Below the pieces are notes generated by a model that saw only the letters and a program-made list of their open reading frames with translations, ran no database searches and was not told the DNA's origin. 64,000 nt of DNA from Methylotenera sp. (GTDB lineage Bacteria > Pseudomonadota > Gammaproteobacteria > Burkholderiales > Methylophilaceae): positions 124,001 through 188,000 of the forward strand of contig JABFQV010000006.1 of NCBI GenBank assembly GCA_013141495.1, read 5' to 3'. Below are positions 48,472-58,260 of the stretch, piece by piece. Numbering within the stretch: the stretch's first letter is position 1; each line of letters opens with the position of its first letter. The translations under genes were made by a program, and so were the position numbers.

Positions 48472-48988
48472 AGCACCCTTAAAAAATTTAGGCTATCTGA
48501 ATTGTCTGCGATTGATTTGACCCAAAATAACTGAATTACGAAGCTCCTGATTTGCAAACTTTGATCTTTGTGTGCCAGCTTTTCAGCAAGCTATTTTGCG
48601 TGGATTATTAAACCCAGATTTAGCATTAGCCAAACCTCTGTTCGCCCTGAGCCGCATTAGTGCAGAATATATCTGCAGAAGCAGATTATTCGAACGAGAA
48701 ACGTAGCGAAGCATGATGTTAGGGGGTATTATTTATCAGCACCCTGCATTTAGCTAAAAATCCAAGCTGTATTTCAGATTAAAATTGTGCAATTAAATGG
48801 CGCAGTTACCACGACAAAAAAGCTGTTTTAAAGCTATCGTAAATTATACACTTACCCTAACGGGTGGGTCATCGATTGGGTAAACGTATGTTTTTGTAGT
48901 GGTTCTTCATCTGTGGCATAATGCCGCTACCTAGCTAAACTAAAACTAGTTAGGGTTAAATTATTTTATATAAAGGTTTCTTCGCATT
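48472..48988. other. Intergenic region without a gene, 517 bp
   Basis: I see no convincing gene. ATCTGC AGAA GCAGAT (48671-48686) is a small hairpin. TTGTAG (48894-48899) and CATAAT (48917-48922), 17 bases apart, are a candidate promoter for the CheB-CheR gene. CTGTTCGCCCTGAG near 48638 resembles one half of a common dispersed intergenic repeat. No c-di-GMP riboswitch core was recognised. Confidence 0.5.
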
Positions 48989-51976
48989 ATGGCGCGAAAC
49001 AAAAGCATTAAAGCATCGGCTATGGTCGGTGAGCATGATATTTCTCTTACAGCTTCAGCAATAACCACAGAAGCAAGCCTCAAGAAAAAATCCAAACCAA
49101 AATTAGCTTCAAATAGCTATGTTGTCGCCGTTGGTGCGTCGGCAGGCGGCTTGGAAGCATTAGAGCGATTTTTTGACGAATTGCCAGTAAACTCAGGTGC
49201 AATTTTTGTCGTGGTTCAGCACTTATCCCCAGATCATAAAAGCATGATGGACAATCTGCTTGCGCGGCATACGGCCATGCCAGTGATTATGGCTGAGAAC
49301 GGCATGGAGATGAAAGAAAACCATGTCTTTTTAATTCCGCCAGGCAAAAACATGACGGTTGCAGGTAATCAGTTACGGCTAATTCCTAAACCACCGCATG
49401 TGCTTAGCTTACCGATTGATTTATTTTTCAGCTCCATTTCTAAAGAGTTTGGCAATCGTGCGGTAGGCGTGATTCTTTCTGGCACTGGCTCAGATGGCAC
49501 CCGTGGTGCAGTTGCCATTAATGATGCTGGTGGGTTTTTACTGGCGCAAGACCCAGAAACCGCTAAATTTGATGGCATGCCGCGCAGTGTCATTGCTACG
49601 GGTTTGGTCGATGAAATCATGCCACCAGAAATGCTGGCTTCGCGCATTGTCGGTCATGTTAAAAATACCGTAGAACATACAGCTAAAGTCAGCGAGCGGG
49701 AGATTCAAGACGAAAGCAATCCGCTTGAGGCTATTTTGCACCTGCTGTATCAGGTGGGCGGTATTAATTTTAAAGAATATAAGCAGGCCACCGTGCTACG
49801 CCGTATTGAGCGGCGCATGCAAATTCGCCACGTTCGCGATCTCAGCAATTATCTGCGCTTACTTGAAAGTGAGCGCAGTGAAATTATAGCGCTGAAGCGC
49901 GACTCTTTGATTCCAGTGACTAGTTTTTTCCGTGATTCTGAAACTTTTGAAACGCTCCATAAAACTGCGATTCAGACTATTTTAGAAGAGCATCATGAAG
50001 CGCAACCCATTCGGGTATGGGTGGCAGGTACGGCGACTGGAGAGGAAGCTTACACCATGGCTATTTTGTTTGCGGAGGCGTTTGACCGTATTAAACGCTG
50101 GCCGCAAATCAAGATTTTCGCAACCGATGTTGAGCAGCAGTATGTTGATTTTGCCAGTGCTGGCGTGTATTCAGAAAGTATCGCCAATGAGATGTCGCCA
50201 GAACGTTTAGAGCGCTATTTCACAAAGCGCGGTAATCAATTTGTGGTTAAAAATGAAATCCGCCAAACCGTTATTTTTGCCCGGCATAATATTTTAGAAG
50301 ACCCACCTTTTACGCGCATGAATATGGTGAGCTGCCGTAATGTGCTGATCTATTTTGATACGCCTGCACAAGAAAAAGCTTTGTTACGCTTTCAGTATGC
50401 GCTCTCACATAGTGGATATCTATTGTTAGGCTCCAGTGAATCTCTCGGTGTTTTGCATAAAGATTTTACTGTCACGAATGCCAAGCATAAAATTTACCGA
50501 GTGTTACGACCAGTCAGCCTGCCTTTAGATTTTAAAAGTGGTGCCAGCAAGGCAGAAGGTCATGCGCGCGTTAGTCGCCTTGCGCGTCCACGTATCTTTA
50601 ATTCTGAGAGCAGCATTATTGAATCTGGTCATGCGATGCTCATGAAGAGTTACACGCCGCCCGCATTGCTCATTAACGACGAGCGTGAGCTTGTTCATGT
50701 CTATGGCGACGCGCAGCGTTACATGCAAATTCCTGCCGGTAGTGCGAGTTTGGATGTTTCTAAATTGTTGGTCGGTAAGCTTGCGCCGGTTGGCGTAGCT
50801 TTGTTGCATAAAGTAGCTAAAGAGAAGATTGAACTGCGATCAGATATTCAGCTCATTGAGCCGAGCAAGGGCCTGAGCGAACATGTGCGGGTTGCAGTAA
50901 GGCCTGTTGTCTCAGAGTCTGAAAATGATCATTACTTTTTAATGACGTTTGAGTTGCAACAACCTTCTGCACAGCCCATTACGCATTCAAAAGAAATAGA
51001 CTTGTCAGAAGTGACTGGCGAGCGCATTCAATCTTTGGAGCGCGACTTATCCTCCACGCGCGATAGCTTACAGGCGACCATTGAAGAGCTGGAAACTTCT
51101 AACGAAGAGCTACAAGCGACCAATGAAGAGCTAATGGCTTCTAACGAAGAATTGCAGAGTACCAATGAAGAGTTGCAATCAGTGAATGAGGAGCTTTACA
51201 CCGTCAATTCCGAGAATCAGGAAAAAATAGAGATATTAAATCGCCTTAATACGGATCTGGACAACATGACGCGTGCGGCGTTGATTCCTACGGTCTTTAT
51301 CGATGCGACTTTAAAGTTAACGCGGTTCACGCCTGAAGCCAGCACTATTTTCCGCATTCGTGATAGCGATATTGGCAGAACAATTTCTGATTTTGCCCAC
51401 GAAATGGAGTATCCGGAATTTATTTCAGACTTGAAGCGAGTGATACAAACGGCTCAAGTCATGGAGCGGGAAGTTAAAACTTGGGATGACCGTTGGTTTG
51501 TGGTGCGCGCACTGCCTTATATTGATCATCCAATGAGTATCAATGGCGCGGTACTGACTTTCTTTGAAATCACGTTACTTAAAGATGCGCAGCGATTGCA
51601 GGCGATTCTCGACTCATTGCCTGAACACATTGCAGTGCTTGATACTAAAGGGATAATCTTGCTGGTGAATAGGGCGTGGCGAGATTTTTCAGAGCGCAAT
51701 GGTGAGCGTGGTTTAGTACATACTGGTCCTGGTAATAATTATTTAAGCGTTTGTCAAATCGAAGACGGGCCGGATGCTGAGTATAGCAACAATGTTCAGC
51801 AAGGTATCTGCGATGTAATGGGCGGAAAAATTAAAGACTTCTCAATGACCTATCCTTGCCATTCCCCCACTGAGAAACGCTGGTTTTTAATGCATGTCAC
51901 GCCTGTTGAGTACTTAGGCGGTGGTGTGGTGGTGAGCCATGTAAATATTACACCGTGGATGAAAAATCATGGATAG
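48989..51976 (+). CDS. CheB-CheR-PAS fusion protein
   Basis: This 995-residue cytoplasmic protein joins a methylesterase and a methyltransferase. The CheB domain (about residues 45-235) has the catalytic Ser in [12 protein letters not shown], the His in QHLSPDH and the Asp in [10 protein letters not shown], without a receiver domain. The CheR domain (about 250-500) has [17 protein letters not shown] and [13 protein letters not shown] long coiled coil (about 675-760) is built of heptads like [14 protein letters not shown] and EELQSTN. Two PAS-type domains end the protein. No histidine kinase follows, unlike many relatives. The 3' end overlaps the next GGDEF-EAL gene by eight bases. Real receptor methylation activity is not proven for such fusions. 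Confidence 0.93.
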   Translation: MARNKSIKASAMVGEHDISLTASAITTEASLKKKSKPKLASNSYVVAVGASAGGLEALERFFDELPVNSGAIFVVVQHLSPDHKSMMDNLLARHTAMPVIMAENGMEMKENHVFLIPPGKNMTVAGNQLRLIPKPPHVLSLPIDLFFSSISKEFGNRAVGVILSGTGSDGTRGAVAINDAGGFLLAQDPETAKFDGMPRSVIATGLVDEIMPPEMLASRIVGHVKNTVEHTAKVSEREIQDESNPLEAILHLLYQVGGINFKEYKQATVLRRIERRMQIRHVRDLSNYLRLLESERSEIIALKRDSLIPVTSFFRDSETFETLHKTAIQTILEEHHEAQPIRVWVAGTATGEEAYTMAILFAEAFDRIKRWPQIKIFATDVEQQYVDFASAGVYSESIANEMSPERLERYFTKRGNQFVVKNEIRQTVIFARHNILEDPPFTRMNMVSCRNVLIYFDTPAQEKALLRFQYALSHSGYLLLGSSESLGVLHKDFTVTNAKHKIYRVLRPVSLPLDFKSGASKAEGHARVSRLARPRIFNSESSIIESGHAMLMKSYTPPALLINDERELVHVYGDAQRYMQIPAGSASLDVSKLLVGKLAPVGVALLHKVAKEKIELRSDIQLIEPSKGLSEHVRVAVRPVVSESENDHYFLMTFELQQPSAQPITHSKEIDLSEVTGERIQSLERDLSSTRDSLQATIEELETSNEELQATNEELMASNEELQSTNEELQSVNEELYTVNSENQEKIEILNRLNTDLDNMTRAALIPTVFIDATLKLTRFTPEASTIFRIRDSDIGRTISDFAHEMEYPEFISDLKRVIQTAQVMEREVKTWDDRWFVVRALPYIDHPMSINGAVLTFFEITLLKDAQRLQAILDSLPEHIAVLDTKGIILLVNRAWRDFSERNGERGLVHTGPGNNYLSVCQIEDGPDAEYSNNVQQGICDVMGGKIKDFSMTYPCHSPTEKRWFLMHVTPVEYLGGGVVVSHVNITPWMKNHG

Positions 51977-54900
51977 GCAAAAAAAAATACAGACCCCTTC
52001 AACGCTAGATTCGCAGCTTGAAGCAGATATTCAACTTGATTTGCAGGAGCATGACGAAGCATTCATTAAGCAAGTTGCACTGCAAGCTCTTCGTCGCGGC
52101 GACTTTGATTTTGCACTTAAAGCCGTGCAGCGCGGTGAGGCCAGCATTCCTGAGATGGTCGAAGATCTGAAAATTTATCAAGCTGAACTCGAAGTGCAAA
52201 ATGAAGAGTTGCGTCAAAGCCAGTTAATTACGGAAACTGCAGTCAGACGGTTTAGTAATTTATTTGCATCACTGCCGATTCCTGCGCTCATGATTGATGA
52301 GCTGGGTGTTGTGTATGAGTGTAATGAAATGGCAAGCCAGCGCTTTAAGCTCGACCATAAGCAGCTTCGTTCTCAGTATTTTCCGCGCATGGTTAAAAAG
52401 CAAGATCACGGGCGTTTACGTAAACTGATTAATGCCGCCAAAGAACAAGGTCAAGCTACGATTAGTAGCGTTGCTTTAGAGCCGGCAGATAAATCTATTT
52501 TTATAGCCGATTTGCACATCGCATTATTGCCAGAGCAGGCTGAAACTGATCCTAGGTTTGTGATTACTATCGTTGACCAAACAGAAGGCATTGCCCAGCG
52601 TAGCGCTTTAGAATCCAGCCGGCAGCATTTTATGGCTTATTTTGATGCGGCGCCTGTTGGTATGGCCGCTACCAGCGTTGACAAGGGTTGGATTGAAGTT
52701 AATCAAAAGCTGTGCGAGATGCTGGGGTATGCAGAAGGTGTGCTGCTTAGAAAAACCTGGTTAGAACTCACGCATCCTGATGACGTCAGCGCAGATGTTG
52801 ATTGCTTTAATCAGCTTGTTAGCCGCGAAATAGATAGTTATAACATGGACAAGCGCTTTATTCGTAAAGACGGTTCTATTTTAGAGGCACATATCGCTGT
52901 AAGTTGTTTAAGAAAGTTAAATGGTAGCATTGATTATTTTGTGGCGATTGTAGAAGATGTCGCCGCCAGAAAGCAGGCGCAGCGCACCATAGAAGAGCGT
53001 GATGCTGATTTGAAAAGACAGGCTCTGCAATTGCGGGAGCGTGTGAAAGAATTACAGGCAATCTACGCAATTTCACGAGCGTCTCAGCACTCACCAGATT
53101 TGGAAACATTTGCCGCCGAGCTGATGCGTCTGATACCGACAGGCATGCTATACCTAGATGATGTTGTAGTGAGCTTGACTATGCAGGATAAAACGATTCA
53201 AAGTCCGGTTGAGCAAAAATATTTGTCAGCACTGCGAAGTGAAATTGTCGTTGAAGGTGCTGTATTTGGTGAGCTAGTTGTGGGTTATGCCAACGCGCAT
53301 GATGCAATAGATATTGGACCATTTTATTCAGAAGAACAAGCATTTGTGAGTGGTGTAGCCGACCTGATAGGTCGCTTTTTTAGTCGCATCCGTAATGAAG
53401 CGGATCGAATGCTGACCATTAAAAGAAACTCAGCATTGCTTGCTCTGACCACAGAAGCGCCTGCAATGGATGAAAAAGTGTTACTACAGCGCGCACTTGA
53501 GCAGGCAGAATCTTTAACCAATAGTCATATTGCCTATGTACATTTTGTGAATGAAGATCAGGAAACCATCTCGCTTGGTGTTTGGTCTGCAAATACACAG
53601 ATTAGCTGTGTGGCAGCTCATGACAACCATTATCCTATTTCTAAAGCAGGTATTTGGGCGGACAGTTTTAGGCAAAGAAAGCCCGTAATTCATAATGATT
53701 ATGACGCTCAGCCATATAAAAATGGATTGCCAGAAGGGCATACGCAATTATTGCGGCACATGAGCGTGCCAGTGATTGAAGGCAATAAAGTGGTCATGAT
53801 TGTGGGGGTCGGCAACAAAGCAGATGCTTACAATGAGGGTGATTTGACCGTGCTGGAAATGTTCGCCAATAATACTTGGGCGCTGCTGGCCCGCAACCGG
53901 ACTCAGAAGAAACTAATCTTGGATGCCGAAGTCTTTCGCTATAGCCGTGAGGCGGTGATGGTGACCGATGCAAACTTGAATATTATTTCTGTGAACCCCG
54001 CCTTTACATTGATCACTGGTTATAGCTCAGATGAAGCTGTTGGTCAGACGCCAAGGTTGTTAAAGTCAGGCAAACATGAGGTTTCGTTTTATCAAAAAAT
54101 GTGGGCAGATATTCTTAACGATGGTCACTGGCAAGGTGAAATATGGAATCGTCGCAAGGATGGTGAAGTTTACCCGCAATGGCTAGGTATTAGTGCTGTA
54201 GGTTCAGTCAAAGATGAAGCTACAGAGTATATTGCAGTGTTTATGGATATTACTGAGCATAAGAAGACTGAGGCGCGTGTTGATTTCTTGGCGCACCATG
54301 ACCCACTGACCGAATTGCCGAATCGTACGTTGTTACGTGACCGGTATGAGCAGTCTATTGCTTTTGCACAACGTGAAGATAGCATGGTGGCGGTGCTTTA
54401 TTTAGACTTGGACCACTTTAAAAAAATTAACGATAGTCTGGGCCATCCTATGGGTGACAAGCTGTTGATTGAATCCGCAGTTAGAATTAGCAGTTGCGTG
54501 CGTGATACTGACACCGTGAGTCGCTTGGGTGGAGATGAATTTGTTGTTTTGCTCAATGACATTAAGGCGAGTGAAAGCGTGGCAGAAATTGCCAAGAAGA
54601 TATTAGAGGCGATTGCAATGCCGTTTTTAATCGACAATAAAGTATTGAATATCTCATGCAGCATTGGCGTGTGTATTTTTCCTAATGACGGTAAAGACTT
54701 TGATCAATTGCTCAAGCAGGCCGATATTTCGTTATATCAGGCGAAAACTAATGGCAGAAACGTCTATCACTTTTTCACGGACGCAATGAACCGCACGGTA
54801 GCACGCCGTCTTAATCTGGAATCTGAGTTAAGAAAAGCGCTGAGCCGTAAGCAAATCTATTTGGAATATCAGCCGCAATTCGATCTTAAGACTGGACTTA

Positions 54901-55574
54901 TCATTGGTGCGGAAGCATTGCTGCGTTGGCATCATCATGAGTTGGGTGTTATTCCACCTTCAGAATTCATAACAGTTGCGGAAGAAAACGGTTCGATTAT
55001 TGAGTTGGGGCATTATGTGATGCTTCAGGCTTGCCACCAGGCAAAAAAATGGGTTGATAGCGGGCATGACTTACGCATTGCCGTAAATGTGTCTTATGCG
55101 CAGTTTGTGCGTAATAATCTGTACCAATTGGTGTTAGATACCTTGCGTGATACTGCGCTGCCACCAGGCAATCTTGAGCTTGAATTAACAGAGTCTATTC
55201 TAGTGGCGGATTCAACCATGGTACTTACTGTGGTTCAGGCGTTAAAAGATATAGGTGTGTTGTTTTCAATTGATGATTTTGGTACGGGCTATTCAAGTTT
55301 GAGTTACCTGAAACGCTTTGCAGTAGGCAAGCTAAAAATTGACCAATCTTTTGTGCGTGATGTGCCGGGTGACTCCGAGGATGAGGTGATTGTGTCAGCC
55401 ATTATCAGTTTGGCGCACAGCCTACAACTTGAGTGTATTGCTGAGGGTGTAGAGACGATTGAGCAAGCGGAGTTTTTGCGGAAAATGGGCTGCGACCAGA
55501 TTCAAGGTTATTTGCTAGGCAGACCAATGTCTCCAGAAAAACTGGATGAGTTATTGGATAAGCAGGCCTTATAG
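51969..55574 (+). CDS. PAS-GAF-PAS-GGDEF-EAL cyclic-di-GMP enzyme
   Basis: This 1201-residue cytoplasmic protein begins with a helical segment and a coiled coil (about residues 20-85), then two PAS domains (about 86-340), a GAF domain (about 500-650, SHIAYVHFVN to MSVPVIEGNKVVMIVGV), a third PAS (about 655-770), GGDEF (about 775-935) and EAL (about 945-1195). GGDEF is intact with an upstream RxxD inhibition site (RDTD). EAL is intact: GAEALLRW, ELTESILV, IDDFGTGYSS and AEGVET. The start codon overlaps the CheB-CheR gene by eight bases, so the two are translationally coupled and may act in one circuit. Which activity dominates cannot be told from sequence. Confidence 0.93.
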   Translation: MDRQKKIQTPSTLDSQLEADIQLDLQEHDEAFIKQVALQALRRGDFDFALKAVQRGEASIPEMVEDLKIYQAELEVQNEELRQSQLITETAVRRFSNLFASLPIPALMIDELGVVYECNEMASQRFKLDHKQLRSQYFPRMVKKQDHGRLRKLINAAKEQGQATISSVALEPADKSIFIADLHIALLPEQAETDPRFVITIVDQTEGIAQRSALESSRQHFMAYFDAAPVGMAATSVDKGWIEVNQKLCEMLGYAEGVLLRKTWLELTHPDDVSADVDCFNQLVSREIDSYNMDKRFIRKDGSILEAHIAVSCLRKLNGSIDYFVAIVEDVAARKQAQRTIEERDADLKRQALQLRERVKELQAIYAISRASQHSPDLETFAAELMRLIPTGMLYLDDVVVSLTMQDKTIQSPVEQKYLSALRSEIVVEGAVFGELVVGYANAHDAIDIGPFYSEEQAFVSGVADLIGRFFSRIRNEADRMLTIKRNSALLALTTEAPAMDEKVLLQRALEQAESLTNSHIAYVHFVNEDQETISLGVWSANTQISCVAAHDNHYPISKAGIWADSFRQRKPVIHNDYDAQPYKNGLPEGHTQLLRHMSVPVIEGNKVVMIVGVGNKADAYNEGDLTVLEMFANNTWALLARNRTQKKLILDAEVFRYSREAVMVTDANLNIISVNPAFTLITGYSSDEAVGQTPRLLKSGKHEVSFYQKMWADILNDGHWQGEIWNRRKDGEVYPQWLGISAVGSVKDEATEYIAVFMDITEHKKTEARVDFLAHHDPLTELPNRTLLRDRYEQSIAFAQREDSMVAVLYLDLDHFKKINDSLGHPMGDKLLIESAVRISSCVRDTDTVSRLGGDEFVVLLNDIKASESVAEIAKKILEAIAMPFLIDNKVLNISCSIGVCIFPNDGKDFDQLLKQADISLYQAKTNGRNVYHFFTDAMNRTVARRLNLESELRKALSRKQIYLEYQPQFDLKTGLIIGAEALLRWHHHELGVIPPSEFITVAEENGSIIELGHYVMLQACHQAKKWVDSGHDLRIAVNVSYAQFVRNNLYQLVLDTLRDTALPPGNLELELTESILVADSTMVLTVVQALKDIGVLFSIDDFGTGYSSLSYLKRFAVGKLKIDQSFVRDVPGDSEDEVIVSAIISLAHSLQLECIAEGVETIEQAEFLRKMGCDQIQGYLLGRPMSPEKLDELLDKQAL

Positions 55575-55618
55575 TGAATATGGTGCAATAATAGACCATT
55601 ATCAGCTAGGTATTTATT

Positions 55619-56596
55619 ATGAGTACAAGTGTAAAACCGTTAGCACAATTATTATCTGCAGATTTACACAAGTTGCTAGAGATTTGTGTGGAGCAACTCA
55701 ATGACGCAATCGTCATTACTGAAGCCGAACCAATCGACAAGCCAGGCCCACGTATCGTTTGGGCCAATAAAATCTTTTATGAACGCAATGGCTACACGCC
55801 CGATGAAGTGATCGGTCAATCACCGCGTATATTGCAAGGTCCTGAAACCGATCGAGCTACTTTGGGCAAATTACGCATTGCGCTTGAAAAATGGCGGCCT
55901 ATTCGTTCAGAAATACTCAACTATCGAAAAGATGGTTCGACTTATTGGAATGAGTTTCAAATTGTACCTATTGCCAATGAAAAAGGCTGGTTCACGCACT
56001 GGGTGTCTATTCAACGGGACGTCACCGAGCGTAAGAAAATAGAAGATAAAGTGCGTCAGCTAGCCTTCTACGATGAGCTTACTTCCCTGCCTAATAGACG
56101 CCTACTTAATGACCGCTTAAATCAATGTATAGCGGCTAGCAAGCGCACTGGTATTTACGGCGCGTTAATGTTTCTGGATTTAGATGATTTTAAGCCGATC
56201 AATGACCAATACGGGCACGTTGCAGGCGACATGCTATTGATAGAGGTGGCGAGTCGCCTCAAAAGCTGCATGCGTGAAATGGATACCGTAGCACGCTTTG
56301 GCGGTGATGAGTTTGTCGTGATGTTGGGCAATTTGTTAGCAGATCCACTGACTTCGCGCTCACAAGCTGCAATGGTTGCAGAAAAGATTCGCTTAGCATT
56401 GTCTGAACCTTACCGGTTTACCCTTGCAACGTCTAATTTGATGGTAGAGCATCGCTGTACTGTGAGCATCGGTTTAGTGGTTTTTAATGGCAGCGAAGGT
56501 AGCATGGACGACATCATGAAGTGGGCGGATGTTGCCATGTATCAGGCTAAAGATGCCGGGCGTAATCAGATACGGTTTCATGCAGAAAGCGTTTAA
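55619..56596 (+). CDS. PAS-GGDEF diguanylate cyclase
   Basis: This 325-residue cytoplasmic protein has one N-terminal PAS domain (about residues 12-140) and a GGDEF domain (about 150-320). The PAS includes ERNGYTPDEVIGQSPRILQG and a final WVSIQRDVTERK, a pattern shared with LOV-type domains, but the flavin-binding Cys motif GRNCRFLQ is not present: the matching stretch is GQSPRILQG. The cyclase active site GGDEF is intact, with an RxxD site (REMD) five residues before it. There is no EAL domain, so it should only make c-di-GMP. It lies 44 bases after the GGDEF-EAL gene and probably belongs to the same transcript. It ends ten bases from convergent queG. Confidence 0.93.
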   Translation: MSTSVKPLAQLLSADLHKLLEICVEQLNDAIVITEAEPIDKPGPRIVWANKIFYERNGYTPDEVIGQSPRILQGPETDRATLGKLRIALEKWRPIRSEILNYRKDGSTYWNEFQIVPIANEKGWFTHWVSIQRDVTERKKIEDKVRQLAFYDELTSLPNRRLLNDRLNQCIAASKRTGIYGALMFLDLDDFKPINDQYGHVAGDMLLIEVASRLKSCMREMDTVARFGGDEFVVMLGNLLADPLTSRSQAAMVAEKIRLALSEPYRFTLATSNLMVEHRCTVSIGLVVFNGSEGSMDDIMKWADVAMYQAKDAGRNQIRFHAESV

Positions 56597-56606
56597 ATTT
56601 TCTCGT

Positions 56607-57758
56607 TCACAATGTATGTTGAAAAAGTGCCCAAGTCACATGCTCGCGGACGAGTTGAGAGTCGTCATGTAGGCGCATTTCTAGTGCTCTGATGACGTTG
56701 GGTGTGGTTTGTGCATTACCCAAACCAACGGCAATATTTCTTAACCATTGCGTATAGCCGATACGATAAATCGCGCTGCCAGCCATTTTTGTTTTGAACG
56801 CATCTTCGCTCCAGTTAAAGCAATCAATCAGGCTGATATCATCCAGCCCGTGCTTCACTGCAAAATCGGGTTCTTTGGTGATTTCGGCAAACTTGTTCCA
56901 AGGGCAATAAAGCTGGCAGTCATCGCAGCCATACACGCGGTTGCCGATTAAAGGGCGCAACTCAACGGGGATGCTGCCTTTTAGCTCAATGGTTAAATAA
57001 GAGATGCAGCGTCTGGCATCTACTTCATACGGCGCGGTAATGGCTTGGGTCGGGCACACATCAATACAGCTGGAGCAAGTGCCGCAATGGTTCGTGGCTG
57101 GTTCGTCAATGTCTAGTGGTAAGTTGGTGTAAATCTCACCTAAAAAAAACCAGGAGCCTTGGTTTTTATTGATCAGTAACGTGTGTTTTCCGCGCCAACC
57201 TAGACCAGATTTTTCTGCTAACGCTACCTCTAGTACTGGCGCACTGTCGGTGAAGGCTCTGTATTCAAAATGGCTGGTTTGATTATCACCTAGTTGGCTA
57301 TCACCTAGTTGGCTATCACCTAGTTGATTATCACCCAGCTGGCTATTACTTAATTCAGTTTGAATTTTTTCGCATAGTTTTTGCAGTTTTTTGCGCATCA
57401 CCTTGTGATAATCGCGTCCGAGTGCGTAACGCGAGATAAACGCTTGGTGACTGTTTTGCAACACAGCTTCGCTATCTGTAGCGTTTGGCGGCAGGTAGTC
57501 TAAACGTGCCGAAATGACGCGGGTGGTATTGGGCACTAGTTCAGCAGGGCGGGTGCGCTTCGTGCCGTGTTTTGCCATATAATCCATCTCACCATGAAAA
57601 CCTTTTTCAATCCACGCTTGATGTTCAGCTTCAGCCGTTTGCAAATGGGTGTCTGTGATGCCAATCTGACTAAAGCCGAGTTCCAGCCCCCAACGTTTAA
57701 TGTCCTTAGTCAGTTGGCTGATGTTTTTAGTAGAGTTAAAATTAGTATAATGGTGCAT
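56607..57758 (-). CDS. queG: Epoxyqueuosine reductase
   Basis: QueG reduces epoxyqueuosine to queuosine in tRNA, the last step of queuosine synthesis. The N-terminal domain has ELGFSQIGITDT and the cobalamin-binding region; two [4Fe-4S] clusters are bound by CGTCSSCIDVCPTQAI and YGCDDCQLYCPWN. A HEAT-like tail ends the protein. The frame runs on to 57833, but the ATG at 57758 (383 residues) matches the family start. That ATG overlaps the tsaE start codon on the other strand. Around residues 134-159 a five-residue unit, QLGD(N/S), is repeated four times, encoded by a 15-bp minisatellite not expected in this family. Confidence 0.95.
   Translation of the reverse strand: MHHYTNFNSTKNISQLTKDIKRWGLELGFSQIGITDTHLQTAEAEHQAWIEKGFHGEMDYMAKHGTKRTRPAELVPNTTRVISARLDYLPPNATDSEAVLQNSHQAFISRYALGRDYHKVMRKKLQKLCEKIQTELSNSQLGDNQLGDSQLGDSQLGDNQTSHFEYRAFTDSAPVLEVALAEKSGLGWRGKHTLLINKNQGSWFFLGEIYTNLPLDIDEPATNHCGTCSSCIDVCPTQAITAPYEVDARRCISYLTIELKGSIPVELRPLIGNRVYGCDDCQLYCPWNKFAEITKEPDFAVKHGLDDISLIDCFNWSEDAFKTKMAGSAIYRIGYTQWLRNIAVGLGNAQTTPNVIRALEMRLHDDSQLVREHVTWALFQHTL
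57281..57355. repeat. 15-bp tandem minisatellite inside queG
   Basis: Four clear copies of a 15-bp unit follow without gaps (57281-57295, 57296-57310, 57311-57325, 57326-57340), and a fifth degenerate copy reaches 57355. The second and third are identical. The unit length is a multiple of three, so copy-number change would keep queG in frame and alter only the length of a surface loop. Confidence 0.88.
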
Positions 57759-58260
57759 GGATAATAATTTTACACTTGATTTAGCAGATGAGGCGGCAAC
57801 GCTTGGTTTTGGTGCTGCAATCGCTAAGGCCATTACCCCAAATTTAACGATTTATCTACATGGCGACCTAGGTGCAGGAAAAACCACTTTTGCCCGTGGT
57901 TTAATTCATGGGTTGGGGTTTGTGGGTAAAGTCAAAAGCCCCACTTATACCTTAGTTGAGCCTTACGAAGTGATGTTGAATCAAACTGAATCGTTAAACC
58001 TGTATCATTTTGATCTGTATCGATTTAATGATGAAGAAGAGTGGGAAGCCGCCGGTTTTAGAGACTATTTTAACCCGACGAGCGTGTGTTTGATTGAGTG
58101 GCCAGAGAAAGCTGCACATAGTTTGCCGGTAGCAGATATTGATATTAGTTTTAACCTCAAAGGTGACGGCCGTGAAGTTAACGTGTTGGCACATACGCCA
58201 CATGGGGAGCAATGCTTAAAAAAACTACAGCAAAGTGTTCTGAAGTGTTCTAATGATTAA
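57757..58260 (+). CDS. tsaE: tRNA threonylcarbamoyladenosine synthesis ATPase TsaE
   Basis: This 167-residue P-loop ATPase works with TsaB, TsaC and TsaD to make the t6A modification at position 37 of ANN-decoding tRNAs. Walker A is GDLGAGKTTFARGL (about residues 35-48), the switch region is VKSPTYTLVEPY, and the catalytic part contains HFDLYRF and LIEWPEKA. The length is usual. The start ATG (57757-57759) overlaps the queG start codon (57756-57758) on the opposite strand, within a CATG. No Shine-Dalgarno sequence is visible. The 3' end overlaps amiC by eight bases, a common betaproteobacterial arrangement. Confidence 0.96.
   Translation: MDNNFTLDLADEAATLGFGAAIAKAITPNLTIYLHGDLGAGKTTFARGLIHGLGFVGKVKSPTYTLVEPYEVMLNQTESLNLYHFDLYRFNDEEEWEAAGFRDYFNPTSVCLIEWPEKAAHSLPVADIDISFNLKGDGREVNVLAHTPHGEQCLKKLQQSVLKCSND

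Noticed and set aside
48700-48960. c-di-GMP riboswitch upstream of the CheB-CheR gene
   Set aside because: Given the c-di-GMP genes nearby I looked for a GEMM-type core and its tetraloop receptor pairing and saw none.
51080-51200. 21-bp repeats in the CheB-CheR gene as a minisatellite
   Set aside because: The units encode the EEL-rich heptads of a coiled coil found throughout this protein family and are diverged at the DNA level, so they reflect protein structure.
57759-57833. N-terminal extension of QueG into tsaE
   Set aside because: The extra 25 residues are the antisense of tsaE, are low in complexity, and exceed the usual QueG start; the ATG at 57758 fits the family.
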